DNA of 34,328 nucleotides from Oscillospiraceae bacterium (GTDB lineage: Bacteria > Bacillota > Clostridia > Oscillospirales > Oscillospiraceae): NCBI GenBank assembly GCA_022792945.1, contig JAAWBZ010000003.1:1-34328 (forward strand), written 5' to 3'. The translations under genes and the position numbers were made by a program. Under the pieces are notes generated by a model. That model saw only the letters and a list, made by a program, of their open reading frames with translations, searched no databases and was not told the origin of the DNA. Of this stretch, positions 7,801-15,978 are shown in pieces. The stretch's first letter is position 1; every line of letters starts with the position of its first letter.

Positions 7801-8411
7801 ATGTCCAGCGTCCGGGCACACGCGTCCATCCAGGCCTCCGGGTCCGGATGGCACTGCGCCGCGTGGTAAAGCGCCTCCACTGCCGCCGCGGCACCCCGGT
7901 CGTCCCGCCCGCTGCCCAGAATGTCCGTCACGGCCTCCAGCGCCGGGAACTGCGCCGCAGCCTGATAGGCGTCCTCCAGCACTGTTTCCAGGCAGCGCTG
8001 GCGCAGCTGGGCGCACTCGAGCTCCTCCGCCACGCGGAAGTCCGCCGGCAGGTCCCGCAGGTGGGCATAGGTTCGTAAAAGGTCGGCGCAGAACGCGTGG
8101 ACTGTGGAGATCTGCGTCAGGTAGACCAGACTCTGCTGCCGCTGCAAATGCCGGTCGCCGGGGGTCCCGGCCAGACGGCGGCCCAGCTCGGCGGAAATTT
8201 TGCCCCGCAGCTCTGAGGCGGCGGCCTTGGTGTAGGTGATGATAAGAAAATCATTGATATTCCGGGGCGCGGCCGGGTCACAGATGCGGTCCATCAGCCG
8301 GTCCACCAGCACCTTGGTCTTGCCGGAGCCCGCTGCCGCCGACACCAGCAGCGCACCGCCCCGGTTTTGCACCGCCGCCGCCTGGGCGGCAGTCAGAAGA
8401 ATTTCAGCCAT
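4842..8411 (-). CDS. addA: ATP-dependent helicase/nuclease subunit A
   Basis: An 1189-aa UvrD-type helicase with a C-terminal RecB-family nuclease; it is the motor of AddAB, which resects double-strand breaks and loads RecA. Walker A is AAGSGKT at residues 26-32. Walker B is VDEYQDS with Asp398-Glu399. The VGDVKQSIYRFR, MSIHKSKGLEFPVV and LRVLYVAMTRAKNRL motifs follow in order. The nuclease core is TVIDFKTD with Asp1133 and Lys1135. The Bacillus enzyme is about 1230 aa. ATG at 8411 is chosen because GGAGGAGG lies nine bases upstream; an in-frame ATG at 8420 would directly touch that box. The chosen start overlaps the addB stop by 8 nt. The stop codon lies inside a terminator-like hairpin. Confidence 0.96.
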   Translation of the reverse strand: MAEILLTAAQAAAVQNRGGALLVSAAAGSGKTKVLVDRLMDRICDPAAPRNINDFLIITYTKAAASELRGKISAELGRRLAGTPGDRHLQRQQSLVYLTQISTVHAFCADLLRTYAHLRDLPADFRVAEELECAQLRQRCLETVLEDAYQAAAQFPALEAVTDILGSGRDDRGAAAAVEALYHAAQCHPDPEAWMDACARTLDMAQYAGCAETPWGRELLARFRDFLEAQQALLAAALEDMAELPPLEKAYRPAFQETLEHLELLASLREWDAVSETLALPHKRLQPARGFEDKVLLERFKGVRSRCLDGLKEWRGVFYGGDGETMDDLRGTAEALLGALELARRLQKAYAAEKRRRRMLDFGDLEHEAIRLLTDRAARRPTAAAREVAARYEEVLVDEYQDSNQVQECIFAAIAREGRNRFLVGDVKQSIYRFRLADPGIFLEKYKRYAPAAEAGEGVPRKLLLSENFRSRPEILAAVNDVFCAVMSEAVGDLAYGPDEMLRPGLSFAPAAGPVVELHCIETAAPEGASAGKTQTEAQFVAARVAQLLAGGRIEEQEGSRPVRPEDIVILLRSVSSAAPAYAAALRVRGIPCRSDRGESVLDSREVETLISLLQVIDNPRRDIPLVSALESPLYGFTAQELAEIRARSRGGSFYDALCAAAPERPHVQDFLTQLEDLRAQARWLPLHRLVRLVYDRTRAEAIFGAMEGGAQRRANLRTFFTFAAGYPAGGAAALMQLLSDVEARRAQGTALPPENTAAGGAVQLMSIHKSKGLEFPVVILADLSRRFNAEDLRRGVLTHPQLMAAASMLDREQGVRFPTIGRKAISMRLQQESLSEELRVLYVAMTRAKNRLIMTYCSKFVRTELENLAAEAALPAPPSLSARARCPGAWVLMAALCRSEAGALHEAGARPRACAVSEYPWDIRFHSGGTQATAPDVSAAAEEAAVPPPLPDLADLRRRLDYQYPHLGASRVPSKVTATQMKGREVDLEASEDAAAMLPPPAKPLRRPSFVTAKTALTPAEKGTANHLFLQFARYEDCGSEAGLDRELERLLLEEFLTSEQVRAVERQAMLRLFASPLGQRILGCPQVVREFKFSILVDGSFYNPAMAGEQLMLQGVVDCLLVEDDGLTVIDFKTDRVRPGGEDTRAGRYAGQLQAYAMALSRIYGLPVRRRCLYFLTTGRVVEVKAD

Positions 8412-11400
8412 GCTCCGCATCCTCCTCCAGTGCGCGCCAGAAGCCGGCCCGGTCGATCTTTCTCAGCGGCCGGTCCGCCACCTCGCCGGAGGCCCGGTGG
8501 CAGACCTGGGCGAAATCGCAGTAGGTACAGGCCGTGTCCTCCGGTCCGCGGCGCACCGGGTCCGGGTCCACGCCGCCGGCAGCCAGATCGTCGGCCATCC
8601 GCGCCAGAGTGCGCTCCACATGGGCGCGCAGCAGCGCCATTTCGCCGCTGTCCATCAGATCGCCCACCTTCTCGCCCTTGGCGCTGAGCTTGTAGGGCAT
8701 ATAGACCGGCTGGCGCTCAAAGTGCTCCATGGCGTGCAAAACCACATCATTTTCCGAGATCAGGCCCTTGCGCACCAGCTCGGACTGGCGCTTTTTCCCG
8801 GCCTCCTCCGGCGGGAGCTTCCCCGCGGCGGTCAGCACCGGGCGGCGGGCCGGAAAGTAGAGCACCCCCGCCGGCTGAAGCCTGCCGCCAAAGACACGGT
8901 CGCCACCGGACTCCAGCGCGAAGAGATAAATGAGCATCTGCAATCCCATGCCGCTCAGGATGTCCGTATAATCAAAGGCCTTTTTGCCCGTTTTGTAGTC
9001 CACCACCCGGACATAGGTGACCCCCTGACGGGTATAGAGGTCCACACGGTCCACAAAGCCAGTCAGCTGCGCGGCGGCGGTAGCTCCTTGGATCTCCACC
9101 GCCGGCATGGCACCGGCGGCGGAAAATTCCACCTCAAAGCCTGCCGGCTCGAAGTCCGACTGCCGCAGCTCCCGGCCCAGCTCCCGCACCACCTCCAGAA
9201 CCTCCTCCTGGTTGCGGCGGTAAAGGTAGGCCATGCGCTCTGAGCGCGCGAGCATCCGGCGCAGCGTCTCGTCGCCGTAGGCGTCGATCCGCGCCCGGGC
9301 GATCTCCAGGAGGCGCTCCTCGCTCACCTGATGAAAGCCCCCCTCCTGCCGCACCTGGCGGGTGGTCTCCTCCAGGATGGCATGGACGAAGGTGCCATAG
9401 ACGGGAGCGTCGAAGGCGGCCTCCTTCTGCGTCCGCAGGCCAAGGCCGTAGCGCAGGAAGTAGGCGCACCGGCACGCGGCGAACTGGTCCGCCCGTGAGG
9501 CGGAGAGGCGGAGCTTTTTTCCATACAGCGCCTCCACCCCGCCGCGTTCCAACGCACCGGGACGGTAGCGGACACGTGCGCCGATCTCCGCCGCAGCCTC
9601 CCGGACCGCGCCGGACGCCTGGGCCAGCGGAGCCAGCGCCGCGCCGGACGCCGCCAGCTCCCCCACCGCGGCGGCATCGTAAAGAAAAATCTCCGGGATT
9701 GCCGCGTCGGCGCCTAAAGGCGCGGCGGGGAACAGCGCCTGCATCCGGGTGAAGAGATGCGAGGGCCGGTCAGTGCTGTAGGAGACGAACAGACGCTCGG
9801 ACGGCGATGTCAGCACCTGATAGAGCACCGTCATCGTCCGGTCCAGGCCCAGGCTCTGTCCCGGCGAGACCGCCAGCCCCAGTGAGAGCAGCTGCCGCCG
9901 CTCCTGCTCGCTCAAAACACTGCTGTCCGCCGGATACGCCGGAAACAGGCCGTCGTCGGCCCCCAGCACCAGCAGGAAGCGCCGCCGTCCAAAGCGCATC
10001 GCCGCCGGATCCCCCACCGCCACGCTGTCCAGGTTGGCCGGGATGGTGCCCACGGTGTACTGGCTCAGCACGGCGGCGAACATCCGCGCGAAGTCCTCCG
10101 GCTCACGAACCGTGCGGCCCAGAACCTGGTGCAGCTGCTCCAGCGCCTGGATCATCAGCTCATAAATCTGCCCGCAGGCCTGTGCCTGGCGAAGCTCGGC
10201 CTCGCTCTGACATTTTGCCTGCAGCCGCTCCAGCGTCCCGGCCAGGCCGATATGCTCGAGAAAGGCGTACAGCGCCTCGGCCTGTCCCGCGGTATCGCCG
10301 GCGGCCTGGAGGCCGTCCCGCAGGGCGATCAGCGGGCCAACACCCCGGATACGGGCATCGTTCAGGCGGCTCAGAGCACTCTGCGCCGCCTCGTCCAGGG
10401 GGAAGCCATAGCCGTCGGGGTGCATGTCCCACTCGCTCTCCCAGCGGCGGCCCCGGATGCGCCAGGTGCGGACGTAGTTTTCCAGCCGGTCGCAGTCCTC
10501 GCTGTCCAGCGGCGAAAGGCCTGATTTCAAAAAGCGAAGCACATCCTCCGGCTCCAGCCCGCCGGTGGCGGCGTCCAGCGCCGAGAGCACCGTGCCCACC
10601 AACGGGTCCCGGTCCGCAGCGTCGGCGCCGGAGACGTAGGCAGGAATGGAGGCCCTCGCCAGCACCGACTCCAGCACCGGGCGATAAACCGCCGCATCGG
10701 TGCAGCATACGGCTATGTCCCGGTAACGCCAGCCCTCCATGGCCAGGCGCTGAATCTGCCCCGCGGCCTCCAGACAGGCGGCGTAGACGCTTCCGGCGTG
10801 GTGCAGCGTCAGGCACGCCGGGACCGACGGCCAGGGGGACGGCGCGCTGGCGAACAGGTTGCGGCGCAGGTGCTCCAGCTCGTCAGGCCGCAGCGCGGGC
10901 GGCAGGCGGCGGACCCTCAGCGGGCAGCCGCACCGCGCCGTCTGGGCGCGCAGATGCCGCCCGGTCTCTGCCCCCAGGGCAAAGACGCCCTGATCCGTCC
11001 CATCGCCCAGGAGGCCCACAACAACGGTCTCCGCCTCGCCCAGCAGCGCGCCGATCACCTCCAGCTCCCGCCCGGTGAAGTCGGAGAAGCCGTACAGATA
11101 AATGCGCCGCCCGGCGGCGTAGGGATATACCTCCAGCTGCTCCTGCAAGCGGAGCAGGCGGTCCTGGGCGTCCTGCCCCAGGGCGTCGCAGACGGTCTCA
11201 AAGCTCTCCTGGATCAGCGCCAGCTCCTCCAGCTTCACCGCCAGCTGCCCGCCGGCCTCAGCCGCGGCATGGCGCAGCTGCGCCGCGTCGATGCACGCAC
11301 CGCGGAACTCATCCAGCGCCGCCAGCAGGCGCAGCAGCAGCTCCGGCTTCCGCCGGCCCGCGCCGTAGAGCTTGAGGCGGCTCCCCACCTGCTCCATGGC

Positions 11401-11685
11401 CTGGGCCATGGCCACCAGACGGCCCCCCTGGTCCAGGCTCCGGCGGCTGACGCCGCCGTACAGCGCCGCTACCCGCGCGGCCAGACGCGAAAAGCTCAGC
11501 ACCTCCGCCGCCAGGCTGATGCCGTCTCCCCCGGCGCGGCACAGCGCGCGCTCGGCCTCGTGGGAGTACTGTTCCGGTACAATGAGGATCTGTCCGACAA
11601 CGCCCGCAGCCGCGGCCCTCGATACCCGGCTCAGCACCGCGTCGCCAATGGCCTCCAGATCCGTTCCCAGCAGAATTTCCAGCAT
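8404..11685 (-). CDS. addB: ATP-dependent nuclease subunit B
   Basis: A 1093-aa partner of AddA with an inactivated helicase-like body and a RecB-family nuclease that cuts the 5'-ended strand. Nuclease residues are seen in VRVVDYKTGKKAF with Asp896 and Lys898. The four iron-sulfur ligands that clamp the nuclease domain are recognisable: Cys738 (in FAACRCAYF) and Cys1053, Cys1056 and Cys1062 (CTYCDFAQVC). The N-terminus LLGTDLEAIGDAVL lacks the GxxGxGKT loop found in Bacillus AddB. The segment ILIVPEQYSHEAERAL is typical of the family. ATG 11685 fits the family N-terminus and has GGGGGAG upstream; the open frame beyond it runs into the promoter and the spoIIR 3' end. Confidence 0.94.
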   Translation of the reverse strand: MLEILLGTDLEAIGDAVLSRVSRAAAAGVVGQILIVPEQYSHEAERALCRAGGDGISLAAEVLSFSRLAARVAALYGGVSRRSLDQGGRLVAMAQAMEQVGSRLKLYGAGRRKPELLLRLLAALDEFRGACIDAAQLRHAAAEAGGQLAVKLEELALIQESFETVCDALGQDAQDRLLRLQEQLEVYPYAAGRRIYLYGFSDFTGRELEVIGALLGEAETVVVGLLGDGTDQGVFALGAETGRHLRAQTARCGCPLRVRRLPPALRPDELEHLRRNLFASAPSPWPSVPACLTLHHAGSVYAACLEAAGQIQRLAMEGWRYRDIAVCCTDAAVYRPVLESVLARASIPAYVSGADAADRDPLVGTVLSALDAATGGLEPEDVLRFLKSGLSPLDSEDCDRLENYVRTWRIRGRRWESEWDMHPDGYGFPLDEAAQSALSRLNDARIRGVGPLIALRDGLQAAGDTAGQAEALYAFLEHIGLAGTLERLQAKCQSEAELRQAQACGQIYELMIQALEQLHQVLGRTVREPEDFARMFAAVLSQYTVGTIPANLDSVAVGDPAAMRFGRRRFLLVLGADDGLFPAYPADSSVLSEQERRQLLSLGLAVSPGQSLGLDRTMTVLYQVLTSPSERLFVSYSTDRPSHLFTRMQALFPAAPLGADAAIPEIFLYDAAAVGELAASGAALAPLAQASGAVREAAAEIGARVRYRPGALERGGVEALYGKKLRLSASRADQFAACRCAYFLRYGLGLRTQKEAAFDAPVYGTFVHAILEETTRQVRQEGGFHQVSEERLLEIARARIDAYGDETLRRMLARSERMAYLYRRNQEEVLEVVRELGRELRQSDFEPAGFEVEFSAAGAMPAVEIQGATAAAQLTGFVDRVDLYTRQGVTYVRVVDYKTGKKAFDYTDILSGMGLQMLIYLFALESGGDRVFGGRLQPAGVLYFPARRPVLTAAGKLPPEEAGKKRQSELVRKGLISENDVVLHAMEHFERQPVYMPYKLSAKGEKVGDLMDSGEMALLRAHVERTLARMADDLAAGGVDPDPVRRGPEDTACTYCDFAQVCHRASGEVADRPLRKIDRAGFWRALEEDAEHG

Positions 11686-11709
11686 GGCTCTCCCCCATTT
11701 CCAGGGACC

Positions 11710-11739
11710 ATTGTACCACAGTTCTCCGGAAAATGACAG
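11710..11739 (-). promoter_or_regulatory. Promoter of addB-addA (extended -10)
   Basis: On the minus strand CTGTCA (11739-11734) and TACAAT (11715-11710) are 18 nt apart, with TGTGG directly before the -10, an extended -10 context. It lies 25 nt upstream of the addB ATG, after the spoIIR terminator. Confidence 0.65.
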
Positions 11740-11741
11740 CA

Positions 11742-11773
11742 TAAAACGCCCGGCGGGAAATTTCCCGCCGGGC
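11742..11773 (-). terminator. Intrinsic terminator of spoIIR
   Basis: Ten perfect pairs (11748-11757 with 11764-11773) around AAATTT, followed on the minus strand by GTTTTA. It begins 8 nt after the spoIIR stop. Confidence 0.85.
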
Positions 11774-11780
11774 ACGCCGG

Positions 11781-12386
11781 TCAGTCCTCGAAAAACTCTT
11801 TGAGCCGCTGGAGCCATTCCATGGTTTTGAATTTCAGCACATAACCCTCGGATTCCTCGGTGATGAGCTTGATCTCCCCCTCGGTCAGTCCCGCAGCCTG
11901 AGCGGCCGCCTCCATTTCCTCCATGGAGGCGCTCATACAGAGGGACGGGAACACCACACACCACCAGTTGTGCCCTTCGCCTGCCCCGATGGTGACCCGC
12001 AGGGCCGTATAGGCGCCCGCCGGCAGGGAGAAGGTCTCATACTCCCGGGTGGGGAACATCTCCTCGCCCAGGGAGGCAGCGGCATGGTCCGCGCTGCCCG
12101 CCGCCGCCAGCGCGCGGTTGGCCGCTGCTTCGATGCGGTCCAAATTGTCCGCCAGGGCCTTGCGCGGGTCTGCCGCGCCGTCCAGGAGCTGCTGTGTCTC
12201 ATCCAGGACGGCGTCGCGCACCTGGAGCTTGATCGCCTGGTCCGCCTCGCTGTCGGAGTTGGCTACGACGTGCAGCCGGATCAGCTTGTCCGCCAGGGCC
12301 TGCTGCTCCCGGCCCGCGCAGAAGCCGCCCAGCAGCACCGACACAGCCAAAATCATTAAAACGACGCCAAATACTTTTTTCTTCAT
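11781..12386 (-). CDS. spoIIR: Stage II sporulation protein R
   Basis: A 201-aa secreted signalling protein. It is made in the forespore under sigma-F and triggers SpoIIGA-mediated processing of pro-sigma-E in the mother cell. The N-terminus MKKKVFGVVLMILAVSVLL is a signal peptide or anchor. The hallmark LIRLHVVANSDSEADQAIKLQVRD (about residues 36-59) and NWWCVVFPSLC (about 140-150) are present. The C-terminal KFKTMEWLQRLKEFF helix is usual for the clostridial form. ATG 12386 has AGGCGG nine bases upstream; a GTG at 12395 touches that box and is rejected. It lies 75 nt behind ispE on the same strand, with its own possible forespore promoter in the gap. Confidence 0.95.
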   Translation of the reverse strand: MKKKVFGVVLMILAVSVLLGGFCAGREQQALADKLIRLHVVANSDSEADQAIKLQVRDAVLDETQQLLDGAADPRKALADNLDRIEAAANRALAAAGSADHAAASLGEEMFPTREYETFSLPAGAYTALRVTIGAGEGHNWWCVVFPSLCMSASMEEMEAAAQAAGLTEGEIKLITEESEGYVLKFKTMEWLQRLKEFFED

Positions 12387-12425
12387 AAAAAACACCGCCT
12401 ATGTAGGAAAATTTGGAATTTCTTA

Positions 12426-12455
12426 CAGCATAGACGGTATTTTTAATTTTTATAC
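12426..12455 (-). promoter_or_regulatory. Weak candidate sigma-F promoter of spoIIR
   Basis: On the minus strand GTATA (12455-12451) matches the sigma-F -35 GYATA. After 15 nt comes GTCTATGCTG (12435-12426), which agrees only partly with the -10 pattern GGHRANAHTW. spoIIR is sigma-F controlled in Bacillus, so placement is sensible, but the match is poor. Confidence 0.3.
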
Positions 12456-12461
12456 AATTTT

Positions 12462-13334
12462 TCAGGAATTTTTTTCCGCCACGTTGGTCGCCAGAAACGT
12501 CTGGTAGCCCACCTGCATCAGAGACATGCTGGCGGTGGCGGCGAAATCGAAGTTCTCAAAGACGCCGAAGATCACCGAGCCACTGCCGGTCATGCTGGCC
12601 CCCAGTGCGCCGCAGTTCTCCAAGGCTGTCATGATCTGAAGCAGCTCCGGATGGGCGGGCATCAGGACGTAGGAGAACACGTTGAGCATCTGACAGCCGA
12701 TCTCCCGCAGGTCGCCCTGCTCCAGCGCGCGGCGCATCTGGTCGTTCTTGGGGCGGGCCGGAAAGCGCGTCCGGTCGGCCTGCTGGTACATCTCCTCTGT
12801 CGCCACCGGGAAGCCCGGCTGGACCAGCACGTAATAGCACGCCGGCATGGGCGCCACCGGCGTCAGTTTCTCGCCGCGGCCCTCCACCAGGCACGTCCGG
12901 TTGCCGATGCAGAAGGGCACGTCGCTGCCCACCTCCTCCGCCAGCGCCTCCAGCTCCTTCTGCGTGAAGGGGCTGCCGGCATGGCGGTTCAGCGCCCGCA
13001 GCACCGCCGCCGCGTCGGCGCTGCCGCCGCCCAGTCCCGCGCCGGTGGGAATGCGCTTGTGGATCTCCACCGTCAGGCCGTCCGGGTCGGTCCCGGCGGC
13101 GCCGTAGAACACCCTGGCCGACTTGCAGGCCAGATTTTTCTCTCCCGTTGGCACTACCGGGTCGCTGCATCGGACCTGCCAGGGCGCACCGGTCCCCAGG
13201 GTGATCTCCAGCTCGTTGCACAGCGTGATGGGCTGCATGATCATAGAGAGGTTGTGGTAGCCGTCGGGCCGGCGGTCCAGGATATCCAGGGTGAGGTTCA
13301 GCTTTGCGTATGCATGTTCCCGTAAAGTCGTCAT
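12462..13334 (-). CDS. ispE: 4-diphosphocytidyl-2-C-methyl-D-erythritol kinase
   Basis: A 290-aa GHMP kinase that phosphorylates CDP-methylerythritol in the MEP pathway to isoprenoid precursors. The N-terminal AKLNLTLDI carries the substrate-binding Lys11. The ATP loop PTGAGLGGGSADAAA lies at 96-110, the catalytic Asp138 in EEVGSDVPF, and GHMP motif 3 is MTGSGSVIFGVF near 250. The length matches the family. The start ATG (13334-13332) overlaps the preceding DUF1015 stop as ATGA, which indicates translational coupling and fixes the start. An upstream extension in the same frame would lie wholly inside the DUF1015 gene. Confidence 0.95.
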   Translation of the reverse strand: MTTLREHAYAKLNLTLDILDRRPDGYHNLSMIMQPITLCNELEITLGTGAPWQVRCSDPVVPTGEKNLACKSARVFYGAAGTDPDGLTVEIHKRIPTGAGLGGGSADAAAVLRALNRHAGSPFTQKELEALAEEVGSDVPFCIGNRTCLVEGRGEKLTPVAPMPACYYVLVQPGFPVATEEMYQQADRTRFPARPKNDQMRRALEQGDLREIGCQMLNVFSYVLMPAHPELLQIMTALENCGALGASMTGSGSVIFGVFENFDFAATASMSLMQVGYQTFLATNVAEKNS

Positions 13335-14578
13335 TTTTTGATGGCTCTGCCTTCCAGATAGTATCGTTTTTCCCGCGCGTGGCCCATGGAGAAGGTCTTG
13401 CGCGGCAGGATGCCGTCGGCGATGACGCCGCGGAACAGCTGCGACTTCTCCATGGCCGGCAGCAGGAAGCCCACGGCCCCCGGTCTCCGGGCCAGCTCGA
13501 TGAGGTCCGCGTCGCCGTGGATGTAGTCGGTCTCGCCGGGATGGTCCTGCAAGTAGGCGTCCAGGAAGCCCTGGAGCACGCCCACAGCCAGCTGGCTCTT
13601 GCTCTTGTCCAGATAGAGCATCCCGTGGTCCTTCTCCGTGTACCACTCCACCGGGAATCCCGTCTCGGCACAAGCTTCTGCCCGCAGGGCGCGCAGAAGT
13701 GACTCAGGGTCGGTGTCCGCCACAACCCGGTGGATGGGCGCGAAGGCCTGCGCCTCGTCGTGGATGTTCTCCAGCTCCACCAGGGCGTAGCGGGCCGGGT
13801 GGGCCGAGAGATCCTCGCCGGGATGCTGGGCCTTCAGCTCCTCATAGCAAGCCTTGGCCGTGGCCAGGGAGTGGTTGCCGTCCCCCACCGCGAATACCAT
13901 GGGCGTCCCGGACAGTCCCTGGTACTTGGAGGCCACGTTTTCCGTATATGCCATCAGGCGCGCGTCGAACGCCGCGGCCGCCGCGCCGTCCACCAGCCAG
14001 CCGGCGATGTGGCCGCCGCCCTCCATGAGGTCGAAGTCGTAGAGCTTGGTCAAGGCCTCCCGCTGGGACGCGATGGGCTCGATGAGGACCTTGTCGTGGT
14101 CGTCGGCCAGCATCAGAATATGCGGCAGCTCGACGGGCGCGTCCCGGCGGACGCGCATCCGGGGCGGAATGCGCTCCACCACGGTCTTTTCCGTGGCGCG
14201 GATCGCGGAGACAGAGCCTGGCGCATAGTCGTAAGCGTTCAGATCCACCACGCCCACCAAGCCCTTGCGCACTGCGCCGCTCAGAAGCGTCCGCTCCACA
14301 TAGACGTAGCTGCCGGGATAGGCGCGGAACACGCCGCTTTGGAGGTAGTCGGCCATGGTGCGGTTGATGGCCTCAGTGTGGACGCGCTCCTGCTCAGTGC
14401 CCAGCTCAGCCTCGGTCAGGATCAGGCGGATGGTGGAGGGGGCGTCGCCGGCGCAGGCACGGACGCGCTCCCAGTAAGCCGGCTGGGAGGAAAACTGGTC
14501 GCAGGCGATCACCGCCCACTTGGAGAGGTCCTCCACCTGGGGCAGCAGGATGTCAGCGGGCAGAAAACAGTTGCGCAT
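13331..14578 (-). CDS. DUF1015 family protein (ParB/sulfiredoxin-like fold suspected)
   Basis: A 415-aa cytosolic protein of the DUF1015 family, for which I know no settled function in this clade. The signature WAVIACDQFSSQPAYW lies near residues 21-36 and the ParB-like box GDGNHS at 232-237, in the position of the DGxHR-type box of ParB-fold enzymes. In many Clostridia the gene neighbours serA/serC. Here it directly follows a phosphoglycerate mutase gene (one base between stop and start), so a link to 3-phosphoglycerate/serine metabolism is plausible but unproven. Some archaeal and staphylococcal free-serine kinases share a ParB-like fold. ATG 14578 is favoured by GGAAG upstream; an ATG at 14596 lies inside the previous gene. 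Confidence 0.85.
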   Translation of the reverse strand: MRNCFLPADILLPQVEDLSKWAVIACDQFSSQPAYWERVRACAGDAPSTIRLILTEAELGTEQERVHTEAINRTMADYLQSGVFRAYPGSYVYVERTLLSGAVRKGLVGVVDLNAYDYAPGSVSAIRATEKTVVERIPPRMRVRRDAPVELPHILMLADDHDKVLIEPIASQREALTKLYDFDLMEGGGHIAGWLVDGAAAAAFDARLMAYTENVASKYQGLSGTPMVFAVGDGNHSLATAKACYEELKAQHPGEDLSAHPARYALVELENIHDEAQAFAPIHRVVADTDPESLLRALRAEACAETGFPVEWYTEKDHGMLYLDKSKSQLAVGVLQGFLDAYLQDHPGETDYIHGDADLIELARRPGAVGFLLPAMEKSQLFRGVIADGILPRKTFSMGHAREKRYYLEGRAIKK

Positions 14579-14579
14579 G

Positions 14580-15833
14580 TTACTTCTTCCTTTCATCGTC
14601 GGTTTTCTCGAACAGCATGCCCATCAGGCGGGTACCGTCGGGGATCATGGGGCCTTGTGTACCGTTGGCCTCGGTGTAGCCCAGGCCGCTCCCCTGGTCC
14701 CGGGTGCTGTCGTAGATCAGGAACGGCACCGGATCTCCGTCATGGGTGCGCGTGGCGGTGAGAGTCTTGTGGTCGCTGAGCAGCAGCATGCGGTAGTCCA
14801 GCCCCGCCGCGTCCAGCCGCTCCATCAGCGGTGCCACCACGCGGCGGTCCAGATAGCCGATGGACAGGAGCTTTTCGTCCAGCTTGCCGTTGTGGGTGGC
14901 CTCGTCGGGCGCCTCGACATGGATGCAGACGAAGTCGTCGCCGTCCCGGAGGCAGTCCACCGCCGCCTGGACCTTTCCCTCGTAGTTGGTCTCGGTCTCA
15001 CCGGTGGCCCCCGGCACGCTGACCATCTTCAGGCCCACCAGCGCGCCGATGCCATGGACCAGGGGGACGGCGCTGATGACGGAGCCGCGCTTTTGGTAAT
15101 TTTCCACAAAGTCCGGCAGCTGCACCGCCGTGCCCTCGGCCCAGAACCAGATGCCGTTGGCCGGCAGAAGGCCGGCGGCGCGGCGGCGCTCATTATAGGG
15201 ATGGCGCTCCAGCCTGCGGTTGGCCAGGGCCATCAGCTGCCAGAGCCGCCGGGCGTTTTCGTTGCCGCGGAGCGCATAGGGGCCGATCTTCTGTCCCAGA
15301 ATATCGTGGGGCGGCGTGGCCACGAAGCCCGCAAGATCGCCGCCGGCCTGAATGGCGATATGGCGAAAGGAGGGCGTCGGCTCCACCCGTAGCCCGGCGG
15401 CCTCCGCCGCAGCGCGAAATTCCGGGTCGTCAAACAGCCAGGAAATAAGCGCAATAGAGTCCTGCCCCTCGATGGAGCCGGCGTTGTGGGAGAGGATACG
15501 CTTTTCGTCAAAGGGCGCGCCCCCGTCCTCCAGCGCCACCATATTGCAGCGGTAGCTGACGTCCCCGGGTGGCACGCGGATACCGGAGCCGGCGGCCTCC
15601 AGGGGGCTGCGGCCGGTGAAGTACCGGTCCGGATCGCAGCCAAAAATAGCCAGAATCGCTGTATCGCTGCCGGGCAGCTGCCCGGGCGGCACGGTGCGTA
15701 CGCTTCCCATCAGGGATTTTTTGGAAATTTCGTCGATATGCGGCTTCTCCGCCGCCTCCAGCGGCGTGCGCCCGCCCAGCTCCGGCACGGGATTGTCCGC
15801 CATTCCGTCGCCAATGACCAGGATATATTTCAT
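14580..15833 (-). CDS. apgM: Cofactor-independent phosphoglycerate mutase, archaeal (ApgM) type
   Basis: A 417-aa enzyme of the alkaline phosphatase superfamily that interconverts 3- and 2-phosphoglycerate in glycolysis using two metal ions and a phosphoserine intermediate. Metal ligand Asp9 is in VIGDGMADNP, the nucleophile is Ser56 in LPGSDTAILAIFGCDP, and the C-terminal metal motifs LLLSDHKTL and RTHDGDPVPF are present. Length and motifs fit the archaeal-type group rather than the 510-aa GpmI. Neighbour genes share close spacing: apgM, DUF1015, ispE. ATG 15833 has GAAGTG six bases upstream; a GTG at 15842 overlaps that box. Confidence 0.93.
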   Translation of the reverse strand: MKYILVIGDGMADNPVPELGGRTPLEAAEKPHIDEISKKSLMGSVRTVPPGQLPGSDTAILAIFGCDPDRYFTGRSPLEAAGSGIRVPPGDVSYRCNMVALEDGGAPFDEKRILSHNAGSIEGQDSIALISWLFDDPEFRAAAEAAGLRVEPTPSFRHIAIQAGGDLAGFVATPPHDILGQKIGPYALRGNENARRLWQLMALANRRLERHPYNERRRAAGLLPANGIWFWAEGTAVQLPDFVENYQKRGSVISAVPLVHGIGALVGLKMVSVPGATGETETNYEGKVQAAVDCLRDGDDFVCIHVEAPDEATHNGKLDEKLLSIGYLDRRVVAPLMERLDAAGLDYRMLLLSDHKTLTATRTHDGDPVPFLIYDSTRDQGSGLGYTEANGTQGPMIPDGTRLMGMLFEKTDDERKK

Positions 15834-15869
15834 ATTTTTCACTTCTTTATCTCAGTTTTTACATGGTTT

Positions 15870-15880
15870 ATTGTACCACA
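15870..15880 (-). promoter_or_regulatory. Extended -10 promoter of the apgM operon
   Basis: TGTGGTACAAT on the minus strand (15880-15870) is identical to the extended -10 of addB. No good -35 hexamer is visible at 17-18 nt, as often happens with strong extended -10 elements. It is 37 nt before the apgM ATG. Confidence 0.55.
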
Positions 15881-15978
15881 GCAGGCCACCCGGGGAAAGC
15901 CCCATTTTGCCCCGCCGCATAAAATCCGCCCGCCAGACGCAAACTATGGCATCCCAAGATGATAAGGAGGTTGTGCAA

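Noticed and set aside
14580-15833. Assignment of the mutase as GpmI or a phosphopentomutase
   Set aside because: Length of 417 aa and the GSDTAILAIFGCDP motif fit the archaeal-type phosphoglycerate mutase.
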